Below, in pieces: positions 28,648-36,951 of a stretch of 64,000 nucleotides of DNA. How positions within the stretch are numbered: position 1 is the stretch's first letter; the number at the start of each line of letters is the position of its first letter. The stretch is taken from the NCBI RefSeq assembly GCF_002100145.1, contig NZ_JXQD01000024.1, positions 436,094-500,093 of the forward strand, read 5' to 3'. Under the pieces are notes generated by a model, which saw only the letters and a program-made list of their open reading frames with translations, ran no database searches and was not told the origin of the DNA. This DNA comes from Vibrio sp. qd031 (GTDB taxonomy: Bacteria > Pseudomonadota > Gammaproteobacteria > Enterobacterales > Vibrionaceae). The position numbers and the translations under genes were made by a program.

Positions 28648-29586
28648 TTAGCCGCAATACGAGTTAATTACGTATTCCCGGTTATGACCAAGTTCCTTGG
28701 CAACTGTCTTTGCATGCTCGTAATATTCGGCTTTATCTCGAATTTTCCCTCCTCCTCGTATTGGCACCTGGTAGCCAATCAACGTATTCATTCGATCACA
28801 TGCAAACATTGCACGTAGATCATGTATTGTTCCAAACCCTTCGGACTTTAGATATGCTCGCAGTTTGTATTCAATATGCCGATATACTTTGATCATCGAC
28901 TGATCTGAAGGGATCATGTTTCTACTCCCTTTAGATTTTGAATTTCCAAGTGCATCTTCAAGTACTTGCTCTACAAACGGTGAAGTCGCAACCCACCGAG
29001 ACGTTTTACGTCCTCCTTTTGTTCCTCGAGTGACATTTATTTTGCCTTCGCTTCGATGTTGTTTTAGTGCTTCTTTTGGTCGCAACAAAACCGTTTCCCT
29101 CAAGCGCAAGCCTAGTAATCGCGAAGCAGCAAATGTAAAAGCTGTTTCTTGTTCCTGTTTACGAAGCTCGATATATCTTGCTTCAACTTGTTCCATAGGC
29201 AGATAAATCAAAGGCTTTGTTCGACGATGGGACCGCTTGCCAAGATACTTCGAAGGGCTGATCTCCAATTCTCTATCTTCTCGCAAGCACTCTAAAATCA
29301 CGTTCATGCTAGATAACAGGTTTGTACCATAGCTCAGAGAGTATCGTTTTGACTGAACTATACTGGCGACCCACGAGGCATATGCTTCAATATCGTCTTG
29401 TTCAATGAATCGAAAATCATCGATTCCAAGCTCATAGATAAATTGAAAAAATAGCTTCGATCTGCAGAGGTGCGCTTGCCTCGTTTGGTATCGACCTTCT
29501 CCAAATTTGTGCTTCAACACGGCTTTGGTGGCAAACTTAAAAGATCGACCAAAACCGAAATTCTTTTTGCTAGATTTTTTCTTCAT
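28648..29586 (-). CDS. Second tyrosine recombinase (integrase-domain protein)
   Basis: A 312-residue tyrosine recombinase unlike the neighbouring P4-type enzyme and lacking its arm-binding domain. A very basic N-terminus (KKKSSKKNFGFGRSFKFATKAVLKH) is followed by a SAM-like domain (about residues 40-110). The catalytic domain has SRLLGLRLRETVLL (Arg), HDLRAMFACDRM (His, Arg), LGHNREYVINSYCG (His, Tyr at the extreme end). ATG 29586 has GGAG upstream. It resembles integrase-domain proteins of Vibrio islands. It could mediate excision, act on a different site, or be a remnant of a nested element. Confidence 0.85.
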   Translation of the reverse strand: MKKKSSKKNFGFGRSFKFATKAVLKHKFGEGRYQTRQAHLCRSKLFFQFIYELGIDDFRFIEQDDIEAYASWVASIVQSKRYSLSYGTNLLSSMNVILECLREDRELEISPSKYLGKRSHRRTKPLIYLPMEQVEARYIELRKQEQETAFTFAASRLLGLRLRETVLLRPKEALKQHRSEGKINVTRGTKGGRKTSRWVATSPFVEQVLEDALGNSKSKGSRNMIPSDQSMIKVYRHIEYKLRAYLKSEGFGTIHDLRAMFACDRMNTLIGYQVPIRGGGKIRDKAEYYEHAKTVAKELGHNREYVINSYCG

Positions 29587-29914
29587 CTTACTCTCCAAAA
29601 CTTTGTAAATGCTGTTTAGTGTTGACCTCTATAGCGCATGGCTACTGGGCGTAAAAGCTTTAGCTCGCTGTTTGAGAATGCCGGATACGGTTGAGTACGA
29701 AACTCATCGCAAACTTGAGTGAGTTTTTATGTAATTAGTAGTGCGGTTGCGGGGTTCTCCGTATGCAACCTGCGTATTGATAGGGTTGGCAACTCGCTAG
29801 TTGCTCTCAATTACTGACATAGCCGTGTTCTTATTCGTACACGCTCGTCGTGTATTTATTGCTCTTCATCGTTAATAAAAAGCCAACAGAAAATTAAGCG
29901 GAGTACTCCTTGGA
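29587..29914. other. Intergenic region, no gene recognised
   Basis: About 330 bases. It includes short palindromic words such as ACACGCTCGTCGTGT near 29850, but no terminator with a T tract, no coding frame and no known RNA was recognised. Confidence 0.5.
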
Positions 29915-30265
29915 TTAGTAGCCACTGAGGCGGGTATTTTTTCTATAGGAATTGTTATAAATTTTGTTGAGTTTTACCTTCCACTGTTTTTTGTCCATAA
30001 GCTCTAATAGCTTATATAAGGTACGGCGATAGTCCTCACGAGTCGTTGGTGCAAGGTCTTTGCAGCACACTCGGATCACATAGACAAAGTGCTTCTCCCG
30101 CCAATGATCAACTTCAATCCCAAAACGTTTATCGATAAATGTTTCAATTGCTTTAATCCGCTGTAATTCTTTGTATTTACTCGCTGGAGCGCCTTTTAAT
30201 TTGCGCTTGAACATCATATAAGCACCGCCCATACCATCCCTCCACTCTCTAACTACATAAACCAT
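29915..30265 (-). CDS. Hypothetical island protein, 116 residues
   Basis: I do not recognise a family. The protein is strongly basic, mostly helical, with many Lys/Arg (KRKLKGAPASKYKELQRIKAIETFIDKRF; KKQWKVKLNKIYNNSYRKN) and one central strand pair (HFVYVIRVCCKDL). The ATG at 30265 has no strong ribosome binding site; the start could also be at an internal Met (residues 17-18, AYMMFKRK). Its place next to the recombinases and its charge suggest a nucleic-acid-binding accessory protein, but this is a guess. Confidence 0.6.
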   Translation of the reverse strand: MVYVVREWRDGMGGAYMMFKRKLKGAPASKYKELQRIKAIETFIDKRFGIEVDHWREKHFVYVIRVCCKDLAPTTREDYRRTLYKLLELMDKKQWKVKLNKIYNNSYRKNTRLSGY

Positions 30266-30966
30266 ACCATCGGCTTTGGGTTACTCAGTAACTAACTGTT
30301 ATCTAGTCTAGAGAATAAACTTTTTTATTACTTTCTCGGTTAGAAATGCCAAATTGAAAAATGGGTTATTTTTTGGATAAAAATGTGCCATTTAGTTCAG
30401 CTATTACTACAGGAACGCTAAGCATGACAGTGGCTAACACCATGATTTTCTTTTCGTCTCTTTTTAAAATATGGCTATCAGGAAAACACCCAATCGAGAC
30501 TTCGAGCATTTTAAAGAGGAGGGATTAGATTTAAATAATACTTTAGACAAGTATGATGAACGTGACGATGCCACACTTATTTACAGGAAAATGCGATAAA
30601 GGGAGCTGAAGAATGCTCCTATCAATTACTTATAAAATACTTAAGATTCACAATAGAGTGACATAGTGAATTTGGCCCACTGATGAGAAATTCTCAGATA
30701 TAGCTGAGTGAACTGCTTCGGATTTTATAGGTCCATCTTTGAGAAAATGACCTTTTTCCACTTTTACTGGAGTATTTCAACAAAAGAGACGTAGGGCATA
30801 ATTCAAAGCACAATCTGGTTCAGAAACGTGCGTGCCGTGGTCGGCTCTGACCCACCTTTGGAAATAAGAGTGTAAACATGAAACTTGATCACTCTAACGT
30901 AGCCAACGGTTTACGGATTGGATACCATTCAATCAATGCCTTTTAAACATTATAATTTCACGAGTA
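30266..30966. other. Long AT-rich intergenic region in the island
   Basis: About 700 bases with no supported gene. A 42-codon open frame (30471-30599, plus strand, MAIRKTPNRDFEHF...) looks protein-like but has no ribosome binding site and may be a gene fragment. No known RNA is seen. Confidence 0.5.
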
Positions 30967-30990
30967 TAAAAAACCGCCCGAAGGCGGCTC
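30967..30990 (-). terminator. Terminator of the HipA-like/DUF3037 operon
   Basis: On the minus strand GCCGCC-TTCG-GGCGGT forms a very stable tetraloop hairpin followed by TTTTTT, about 20 bases after the DUF3037 stop. Confidence 0.9.
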
Positions 30991-31011
30991 ATATAATCGC
31001 ATATAACGTGC

Positions 31012-31857
31012 CTAGCTTAGTTTGAAGTCAACTGGCGCATTTGCTAGATCTGGCTCAGCAAAATCAAGGATCTTCGCTTTGTTTTTGAAAGGTAAGACTT
31101 GAACCCCTAATCGCATCATTCCACTCTTTACCGAGTCAAACGCCATTAGGATCTCATGCTTATTAGATTTCGGTGCCTCAATCGTAAATAAAAAATCGTC
31201 AGCTTTAATTGCTTTCGCATCAAGTATATGTCCGACACGAGAAATCCATTTATCACCATGGTCGGCAATATCCATGGGTTTAGCTTGGTTAAATGACATC
31301 GGTTTAATTGCGCGAAGATCTCTGCCAATTGATGTCACCAATGGAATTTTTATTTTACCAAAGCCAGCATCAACAGAGCTTTCCTTATACCTCAATGGAA
31401 GAGACCCAAATTGTTCTCTAAGCTCTCTAACCATTAATCGTTCACGCTGCTCTTTCGATACAGGAAGTTCCCTGCCAATATACGTTTGATATAGGCGATT
31501 AAGAACAACATCACCATTTTCAGCAAGTATTACACCAGTTTCACTGAAGGTCATTACTCCCTCACGTTTGCGCGTTAACTCGTGCATAACAGCAGATAAT
31601 TCACTCCCATCTACCCCTTTCGCATAGTGCTTAATACGTTCTAACTCCGTTTCGATAAATGAACGAGCTTTACCATAAAGCCCTCCATCAATGTCATCAA
31701 AGAAATTGTTTAAACGTGTGAATGGTGCTGGCGCAAGTTTAATAAGCACTGTATTTGGGTAGTCATTCACCCACAGAACAATCCCAACGTTCGCAAACTC
31801 TTGGGTTTCAGCAAATGGCATAAAACGTATAACAGCATACTCAAACAGTTTTCTCAC
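31012..31857 (-). CDS. DUF3037-domain protein coupled to HipA-like kinase
   Basis: A 281-residue protein whose N-terminus (KLFEYAVIRFMPFAETQEFANVGIVLWV) is the signature of DUF3037. The rest is alpha/beta without a known motif. The GTG at 31857 is chosen because GGGAGGA lies seven bases upstream. The GTG overlaps the TGA of the kinase gene by four bases (GTGA), so translation is coupled. DUF3037 proteins are often found beside HipA-like kinases. Their role is unknown; a partner, substrate or antidote of the kinase are all possible. A strong terminator closes the operon. Confidence 0.85.
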   Translation of the reverse strand: MRKLFEYAVIRFMPFAETQEFANVGIVLWVNDYPNTVLIKLAPAPFTRLNNFFDDIDGGLYGKARSFIETELERIKHYAKGVDGSELSAVMHELTRKREGVMTFSETGVILAENGDVVLNRLYQTYIGRELPVSKEQRERLMVRELREQFGSLPLRYKESSVDAGFGKIKIPLVTSIGRDLRAIKPMSFNQAKPMDIADHGDKWISRVGHILDAKAIKADDFLFTIEAPKSNKHEILMAFDSVKSGMMRLGVQVLPFKNKAKILDFAEPDLANAPVDFKLS

Positions 31858-32570
31858 TTGATGTCCTCCCAAAAGTTGTCGTTCTGATATTGGTATAGTA
31901 TAGGTAAAATTTCTTGCTGAATCTGCTCTAAAGAGTAGATCTCAAGCCATTCTTCAGGAAGCTCTGCTAACACACTATCCATTTCTTTTAGAGATAGTTC
32001 AATTCGCTGCGTGTAATATACACGCTCAATCTCGAATATTTCGTTCCACTCTATAAATGGCGCAGACACATGCAACTCTTTATGTTTGCTAAGTTCGAAT
32101 TCCTTATCAAACGCTAAATTGTGATCAATTACAAGAGCATTGTCTTTGGCCGCGTTATAAAAAAAGTTTGGGTTACCTTGCCCCTGCCTGAGAGTTCGAT
32201 CGTTGTTTCTTATCCAGTAGTCAAAAAAGTAAAGATCTTTTAGTAACTGATTTGGAAGTTTACCTAACGTCGATGTTGTAACATCTTGAATATTTTCAAC
32301 AAAGCTTGAAGCAAAATTGTATTCGTATAACTCCTTTACTCTTTGCAAAGGACTATCCGCCCATGCTAATGAGAAGTCTGGGATTGGCAACCCAAAAGCT
32401 GTACCTAGTCGCGCACAGATCCATTCTTTAACCAAACCGTTCGATGCGGCTTTTCGCCCTTTGACAATATGCTTATTGTTTTCATCATCAGTACAAAGGT
32501 AAGGTGCCGTTTTTCCTTGAGTCATTTCTCGTGAGATTTTCTCAATACAAATGTCTTCTTTTTTTGCCAT
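31854..32570 (-). CDS. Short HipA-like Ser/Thr kinase
   Basis: A 238-residue kinase of the HipA_2-like family. ATG 32570 (MAKKEDICIEK) has GAGAG upstream; an in-frame extension to 32624 lacks support. The ATP-lysine region is HIVKGRKAASNGLVKEWICARLG (about residues 32-54). The catalytic loop NNDRTLRQGQGNPN (about 122-135) and metal motif VIDHNLAFD (about 144-152) are intact, so it should be active. It lacks the N-terminal HipA subdomain and has no HipB-type repressor upstream, unlike classical hipBA. Phosphorylation of a translation-linked target is known for HipA; the target here is unknown. It is the first gene after the attR end of the island. Confidence 0.85.
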   Translation of the reverse strand: MAKKEDICIEKISREMTQGKTAPYLCTDDENNKHIVKGRKAASNGLVKEWICARLGTAFGLPIPDFSLAWADSPLQRVKELYEYNFASSFVENIQDVTTSTLGKLPNQLLKDLYFFDYWIRNNDRTLRQGQGNPNFFYNAAKDNALVIDHNLAFDKEFELSKHKELHVSAPFIEWNEIFEIERVYYTQRIELSLKEMDSVLAELPEEWLEIYSLEQIQQEILPILYQYQNDNFWEDIK

Positions 32571-32954
32571 GAAATCTCTCTTTACTACAACATTACGGAG
32601 TACCAAAACACTGACAACGTACAATTAAGCTAATCGCTTGCTCTGGTGTATAATTCTTCTGGGTGCCCTAAAGGACACAGTACCATTCAAATAATGAAAT
32701 GGAGCTATATTACTTCCTATAATACCTTGAATTATTCATGAATTACTAATATCAGGAAAGTCACTTACAAACTTTATGGCAAACTGAGCTTGCTAGAATC
32801 CCATTAATCGCAGACCTAGAAAAGTGAGCACCACTCCATCATTGGTTACCCAAAAACGTACTTTAGACCATACCAAAAGTCACACGTACCCGATAAACAG
32901 CGAAGTAAACGATCCGCTAGGACCACCAATAAAACCTCACAAATAGTCCTACAA
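32571..32954. other. Right-end intergenic region of the island
   Basis: About 380 AT-rich bases upstream of the HipA-like kinase, expected to hold its promoter on the minus strand. No gene or RNA is recognised. Confidence 0.5.
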
Positions 32955-32987
32955 CGAACTAAGTCAAACGAGAAAATGCTGCTGGCG

Positions 32988-33009
32988 GCGTCACCGAGGC
33001 GTCACCAAA
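32988..33009 (+). repeat. Two tandem 11-base GCGTCACC repeats, right island end
   Basis: GCGTCACCGAG followed by GCGTCACCAAA, the same unit as the triple repeat at 18036-18068. Candidate integrase arm sites. Confidence 0.6.
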
Positions 33010-33014
33010 ACGAC

Positions 33015-33050
33015 AAAGCCCCGACAACTCATTGAGCTATCGGGGCTTTT
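33015..33050 (-). terminator. tRNA-Arg terminator (island-borne copy)
   Basis: On the minus strand AAGCCCCGA...TCGGGGCTTT, nine bases beyond the CCA end of tRNA-Arg. It is identical in its stem and loop to 17838-17872. Confidence 0.8.
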
Positions 33051-33058
33051 TAGAATGA

Positions 33059-33078
33059 ATGGCACGCCCTGAAGGATT
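33059..33078. repeat. attR core within tRNA-Arg 3' end
   Basis: ATGGCACGCCCTGAAGGATT, identical to 17880-17899. The 3' strand of the tRNA T-arm, the acceptor stem and CCA fall inside this core. Confidence 0.93.
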
Positions 33079-33136
33079 CGAACCTTCGACCACCTCCTTA
33101 GAAGGGAGGTGCTCTATCCAGCTGAGCTAAGGGCGC
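33060..33136 (-). tRNA. tRNA-Arg (anticodon TCT)
   Basis: The minus strand folds into a complete 77-base cloverleaf: acceptor GCGCCCT/AGGGCGT, D arm GCTCAGCTGGATAGAGC, anticodon stem CCTCC/GGAGG with loop CTTCTAA (anticodon TCT, arginine AGA/AGG), T arm GAAGG-TTCGAAT-CCTTC, discriminator G and encoded CCA. It is the integration site of the island, and integration has kept the gene whole. Confidence 0.97.
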
Positions 33137-33335
33137 GCGACAAAATGGATTATACGAGTTAAAAGAGGTAAATCAATGGCTTTATTTGTAGAATTGGCTT
33201 GAATGACCAAAAAAGAGCCATGCTAGAATTTATTGCTAATAATTCAAACAATGCAAACGTTTGCGCTGTGGTATTGTGCCGCTAATTCTGTGATAATGCG
33301 CTCGTTTTTTCGAAAGCCACTAGTTAAGGAAAACC

Positions 33336-34190
33336 ATGTCTGCTCAAAACATTGATGGTAAATTAATTTCTCAGACCGTTCGCTCAGAAGTCGCAGCTCG
33401 TGTGAAAGCACGTACTGAAGCCGGACTGCGTGCCCCAGGTCTTGCCGTTGTATTAGTGGGAGAAGATCCTGCATCAGAGGTGTATGTAGGCAGCAAACGC
33501 CGCGCCTGCGAAGAAGTGGGCTTCTTGTCTAAGTCGTATGATTTACCCGCAACCACCTCTCAGCAGCAGTTGCTCGAAATCATCGATGCGTTAAATGCCG
33601 ATGACGAGATTGACGGCATTTTGGTGCAGCTACCATTGCCAGCAGGCATTGATGCAACTGTGGTTCTTGAACACATTGTGCCAGAAAAAGATGTGGATGG
33701 ATTTCATCCTTACAACGTAGGTCGCCTTGCGCAACGCATTCCAAAACTTCGCTCGTGCACGCCAAAGGGGATCATGACGCTGCTGGATCGCTACAACATT
33801 CCTACCCATGGCGCTCACGCTGTGATTGTGGGAGCGTCTAACATAGTTGGCCGACCGATGACTCTTGAGCTCTTGTTAGCAGGTTGTACAACGACCACCT
33901 GTCACCGATTTACCAAAGATTTGGAAAACCACGTACGTCAGGCCGATATCGTCGTCGTCGCCGTTGGCAAACCTAATTTCATTCCTGGAAACTGGATCAA
34001 ATCGGGCGCTGTGGTTATCGATGTTGGCATCAACCGTATGGATAATGGCAAGCTGGTGGGTGATGTTGACTATGAAGTTGCCAAGCAAAATGCCGCCTAC
34101 ATAACGCCTGTACCTGGGGGCGTGGGTCCAATGACAGTAGCAACTCTGATTGAAAATACCATGATGGCCTGCGAGCAATTTGGTAAGTAA
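33336..34190 (+). CDS. folD: Bifunctional methylenetetrahydrofolate dehydrogenase/cyclohydrolase FolD
   Basis: A 284-residue cytoplasmic enzyme that oxidises 5,10-methylene-THF with NADP+ and hydrolyses the methenyl product to 10-formyl-THF for purine and formyl-Met synthesis. Family motifs are all present: [13 protein letters not shown] with the catalytic lysine (about residue 54), [34 protein letters not shown], the NADP-binding [10 protein letters not shown] (about 166-175) and [14 protein letters not shown] near the C-terminus. The ATG has AAGGAAA upstream. Monocistronic, with a terminator after it. Confidence 0.97.
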   Translation: MSAQNIDGKLISQTVRSEVAARVKARTEAGLRAPGLAVVLVGEDPASEVYVGSKRRACEEVGFLSKSYDLPATTSQQQLLEIIDALNADDEIDGILVQLPLPAGIDATVVLEHIVPEKDVDGFHPYNVGRLAQRIPKLRSCTPKGIMTLLDRYNIPTHGAHAVIVGASNIVGRPMTLELLLAGCTTTTCHRFTKDLENHVRQADIVVVAVGKPNFIPGNWIKSGAVVIDVGINRMDNGKLVGDVDYEVAKQNAAYITPVPGGVGPMTVATLIENTMMACEQFGK

Positions 34191-34209
34191 CCCCCTTCAA
34201 TCGAACGAA

Positions 34210-34237
34210 AAAAAGGACCGAATGTTCGGTCCTTTTT
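34210..34237. terminator. Bidirectional terminator between folD and the transglycosylase gene
   Basis: Thirteen-base stem AAAAAGGACCGAA/TTCGGTCCTTTTT with a two-base loop; T tracts on both strands. Confidence 0.92.
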
Positions 34238-34256
34238 AGATCTAATGATCAGTCAA

Positions 34257-35255
34257 CTATTTGATCTTATCGGCTAAATGCGAGACCGCGAGTCCAAAGT
34301 AGTATGAGCGGTTCCAATGCATCAGTGTTTGATAGTTTTGATACACCAAATAAGTACGACCATCGAGTGAATCTGGCGCAATTAACCAAGCGTCGATCTC
34401 GGTGTTGAGTTTAGGCAATGCACCGCCTCGCAGATTGGTTACACCAAGTTCAGACCACTGAGTCAGGGTTTTAGCCTTGTCTTTTTGGCGCCCCAATAAC
34501 TCAGGAGCAAGGCCAGCAGGTGCTTTCACTTGGCGTCCCCAGGTATATTTGCCATCCCACCCTTCGTTACTTAAGTAATTTGCCGCTGAAGCGAAGACAT
34601 CTTCTGGTGTTGACCATATATCTATCTTACCATCGTTGTTTCCATCGACAGCGTAAGTGAGAAAAGAGGTCGGCATAAACTGCGGTTGGCCCATAGCGCC
34701 CGCCCAAGAGCCTTTCATCTTGTCGAAACTAATATGACCTTGGTCGACAATATCGAGCGCGGCAAACAGTTGCTGTTTGAAAAAGGCTTCTCGACGTCCT
34801 TCATAAGACATGGTGGTCAAGGCATCAATAACGTTGTAACTGCCCTGCAAGCGACCAAAATTACTTTCTACACCCCACAACGCGACAATAAAGCGCGGTT
34901 GTACGTCGTATTGCTTGCCAATACGATTGAGCTCAACATAGTGCTTTTGAAACAGCTCGTTCGCTTGTTTGACCTTCCAATTTGGTATTGCTCTGGGTAA
35001 GTATTCTTCGAGTGTCAGTTTTTTTTCGGGTTGGTTTTTGTCCGCTTGGACCGCTCTTGGTCGAAACGTGACATCGCTAAAAGCTTGGTCAACAAACTCC
35101 TGCGAATATCCCTTCGCTACCGCTTCCTTTTTTAGCTCACTGACATAGTGGTTAAATTCTGGGTGTTCAACACTATTATCACTTGCCCAGCTCGCGCTAG
35201 AACACAGCAACGCGCTCAGTAGCCAACTGAGTCGCTTTATCGTTTTGACTGACAT
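34257..35255 (-). CDS. Lytic murein transglycosylase, MltB-like
   Basis: A 332-residue periplasmic enzyme that cleaves peptidoglycan glycan strands non-hydrolytically. The signal peptide ends ASWAS/DN (about residue 25), and no proper lipobox is visible, so it is likely soluble, unlike E. coli MltB. The SLT_2 domain has the catalytic glutamate in WGVESNFGR (about residues 128-136), then MSYEGRREAFF, MKGSWAGAMGQPQFMPTSFLTYA and DIWSTPEDVFASAANYL. ATG 35255 has AAGGA upstream. The gene lies 15 bases after ycgL and is probably cotranscribed with it. Confidence 0.92.
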   Translation of the reverse strand: MSVKTIKRLSWLLSALLCSSASWASDNSVEHPEFNHYVSELKKEAVAKGYSQEFVDQAFSDVTFRPRAVQADKNQPEKKLTLEEYLPRAIPNWKVKQANELFQKHYVELNRIGKQYDVQPRFIVALWGVESNFGRLQGSYNVIDALTTMSYEGRREAFFKQQLFAALDIVDQGHISFDKMKGSWAGAMGQPQFMPTSFLTYAVDGNNDGKIDIWSTPEDVFASAANYLSNEGWDGKYTWGRQVKAPAGLAPELLGRQKDKAKTLTQWSELGVTNLRGGALPKLNTEIDAWLIAPDSLDGRTYLVYQNYQTLMHWNRSYYFGLAVSHLADKIK

Positions 35256-35270
35256 TGCAAATCCTTGTGA

Positions 35271-35549
35271 TCAGGACTTTCCCTCGGCCTTACGTGCTTT
35301 GTGCTCCTTCAGCAAATCCACCGTAGGAGGCGGTAATTGCAGGAAGTATCCATCGGTTTGGAGTGACTGTGTCACTTTCTCAATATCCACTTGCGCTAGA
35401 CGACGTCCCTCTAGCTTTATCACCATCACAAAGTAAGGCTTTCCAAACATTTGCATTAATGCTTCTGGCACCTGGTCAAATTTATCTTTGTGTGGAATAT
35501 ACAGATAGGCGCCTTCTTTTTTGGCGCTTTTATAGATAGAACAAATCAC
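35271..35549 (-). CDS. ycgL: YcgL-domain protein
   Basis: A 92-residue small cytoplasmic protein of the YcgL family (unknown function, common in Gammaproteobacteria near minCDE or rnd). Diagnostic segments are CSIYKSAKKEGAYLYIPHKDKFDQVPEALM and GYFLQLPPP. It starts at GTG 35549. The downstream transglycosylase gene follows after 15 bases. Confidence 0.9.
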   Translation of the reverse strand: MICSIYKSAKKEGAYLYIPHKDKFDQVPEALMQMFGKPYFVMVIKLEGRRLAQVDIEKVTQSLQTDGYFLQLPPPTVDLLKEHKARKAEGKS

Positions 35550-35729
35550 GGGAAACCTTTATAGAAAAAGTCACTTTTTATTAACTTTAACTCGATAATG
35601 AGCAAGTTACGGCAAAATAACAAGACTATTTGTCCGATTTTACCGCAGCTTCACAAGTTAGTTTTAAAAGTGCTTAAAAGTGAACCAGTTACATATGTCA
35701 TCAATATGTAACAAACAGTAGAGCTCGCG

Positions 35730-36854
35730 CTAAGCGTTGCTCATCATTTTATCGAGCGTGTCGCCAATTAGTGGCTTTCGCCAATATTGCATGACATCAG
35801 GTGTTTTATTGACATCTTTATTGTGCTTCCAGTGCCAATTTATCAACTGATTGATTTGCTTTTTAGATGCAATCATCTCTGGAGGAAGCTGGCTTTTGTT
35901 TGCTGCTTCTTTTACGGCATCTTTTAGCTGCTTAAACAGTGCTTTGTAACCGGGCTTATCCATCAATCGCTCAACCCTCTCAGGGTATTGATCTTCTGGC
36001 ATCTGCAGCGATTCCGAAACAAGCTGAACAATCACCTTGGCATAACGTTGCAAACTGCGCTGATCGATATCCTGCTTTTCCATTGCCGCAAAACTGGTTA
36101 ACTGGTGCATGGCGACAGTGAGTAAATCCGCCTCTTTAAACACAAAGTTGAGCGCTAAATTACGCTTCAATCCTGTCTGCTTACGCCACTTAGCCAATAG
36201 TTTCAACGTCATGAGCTGGCTTGGGTTTAGCTGCCAAGCCCCTTTAATATCAAGGTAAGCAAGGTCGTCACTTCGAGTCGCAGAGCGTTTTTTGGCCAGC
36301 AGCAGAGCTTCTTGTTTTGCCGCTTCCGTCCAAGGTGTCTCGGATAAAGCATCAACCAATTTATGATACAGAGGCAGTAGATAATGCACATCTGCCGCCG
36401 CATAATTGAGCTGCTTTTGCGACAACGGGCGGGCTGTCCAATCGGCTCTAGATTCTGATTTGTCTAATTCGACGCCTAAATACTTAGACGCCGCAGCGGC
36501 AAACCCCATGGAGATCCCTTCTCCTAGAAAAGCGGCCATGTGTTGCGTGTCTATCATCGGGGTAGGCATGACCCCATAGTCGTTTTGAAAGACTTCGATG
36601 TCTTCACTGCATGCGTGCAGTACTTTCAATACGTTGGGAGCGGCCAACAATGTCGCAAGTGACGAACTGTCATGGATTGCAACAGTATCGACCAGTGCCA
36701 ATTGCTTTCCATCAAATATCTGGACTAACCCAAGTTGCGCATAATAGGTACGTGTTCTCACAAACTCGGTGTCGATTGCGACCACGCTCGCGCTAAGCGC
36801 CGACTCTATGTATTGGTCAAGTTGCGATTGGGTGTCGATATAAATGTAGTTCAC
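35730..36854 (-). CDS. rnd: Ribonuclease D
   Basis: A 374-residue 3'-5' exoribonuclease of tRNA 3' processing. The DEDDy nuclease motifs are visible: AIDTEFVRTRTYY (about residues 22-34), HACSEDIEVFQND (about 80-92) and YAAADVHYLLPLY (about 150-162). An HRDC domain (about 210-290, AKWRKQTGLKRNLALNFVFKEADL) follows. Translation starts at GTG 36854 with GAGG upstream. A terminator separates it from fadD, although the fadD-rnd order is conserved in the class. Confidence 0.95.
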   Translation of the reverse strand: MNYIYIDTQSQLDQYIESALSASVVAIDTEFVRTRTYYAQLGLVQIFDGKQLALVDTVAIHDSSSLATLLAAPNVLKVLHACSEDIEVFQNDYGVMPTPMIDTQHMAAFLGEGISMGFAAAASKYLGVELDKSESRADWTARPLSQKQLNYAAADVHYLLPLYHKLVDALSETPWTEAAKQEALLLAKKRSATRSDDLAYLDIKGAWQLNPSQLMTLKLLAKWRKQTGLKRNLALNFVFKEADLLTVAMHQLTSFAAMEKQDIDQRSLQRYAKVIVQLVSESLQMPEDQYPERVERLMDKPGYKALFKQLKDAVKEAANKSQLPPEMIASKKQINQLINWHWKHNKDVNKTPDVMQYWRKPLIGDTLDKMMSNA

Positions 36855-36892
36855 TTAAGCCTCTAAAAAGCATTGTAGGGTGATGAAAAGTC

Positions 36893-36925
36893 GTAAAAAA
36901 AAGGTGCGACATTAAGTCGCACCTT
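36893..36925 (-). terminator. Terminator of fadD
   Basis: On the minus strand AAGGTGCGAC/GTCGCACCTT stem followed by eight T, 27 bases after the fadD stop. Confidence 0.92.
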
Positions 36926-36951
36926 ACCATTATTTGAGCTTGAGGAACACT

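Larger units (their letters stand above)
17900..33078. mobile_element. 15.2-kb genomic island integrated at tRNA-Arg(TCT)
   Basis: The island lies between direct repeats of the tRNA-Arg 3' end (17880-17899 and 33059-33078). It carries two tyrosine recombinases, an excisionase-like HTH protein, an RHS polymorphic toxin locus with fossil tips, a HipA-like kinase/DUF3037 pair and a hypothetical protein, all on the minus strand. Its intergenic DNA is long and AT-rich compared with the flanks. No conjugation, replication or phage structural genes are seen, so it is an integrative island rather than a prophage or self-transmissible element. Confidence 0.88.
32955..33078. repeat. Right long direct repeat of the island, containing attR
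   Basis: Imperfect copy of 17789-17899. It ends in the tRNA-Arg 3' end and includes its own copy of the tRNA terminator and a tandem pair of GCGTCACC units. Confidence 0.85.

Noticed and set aside
30471..30599. 42-codon open frame in the island gap
   Set aside because: Protein-like composition but no ribosome binding site, no neighbours in register and too short to support as a gene.
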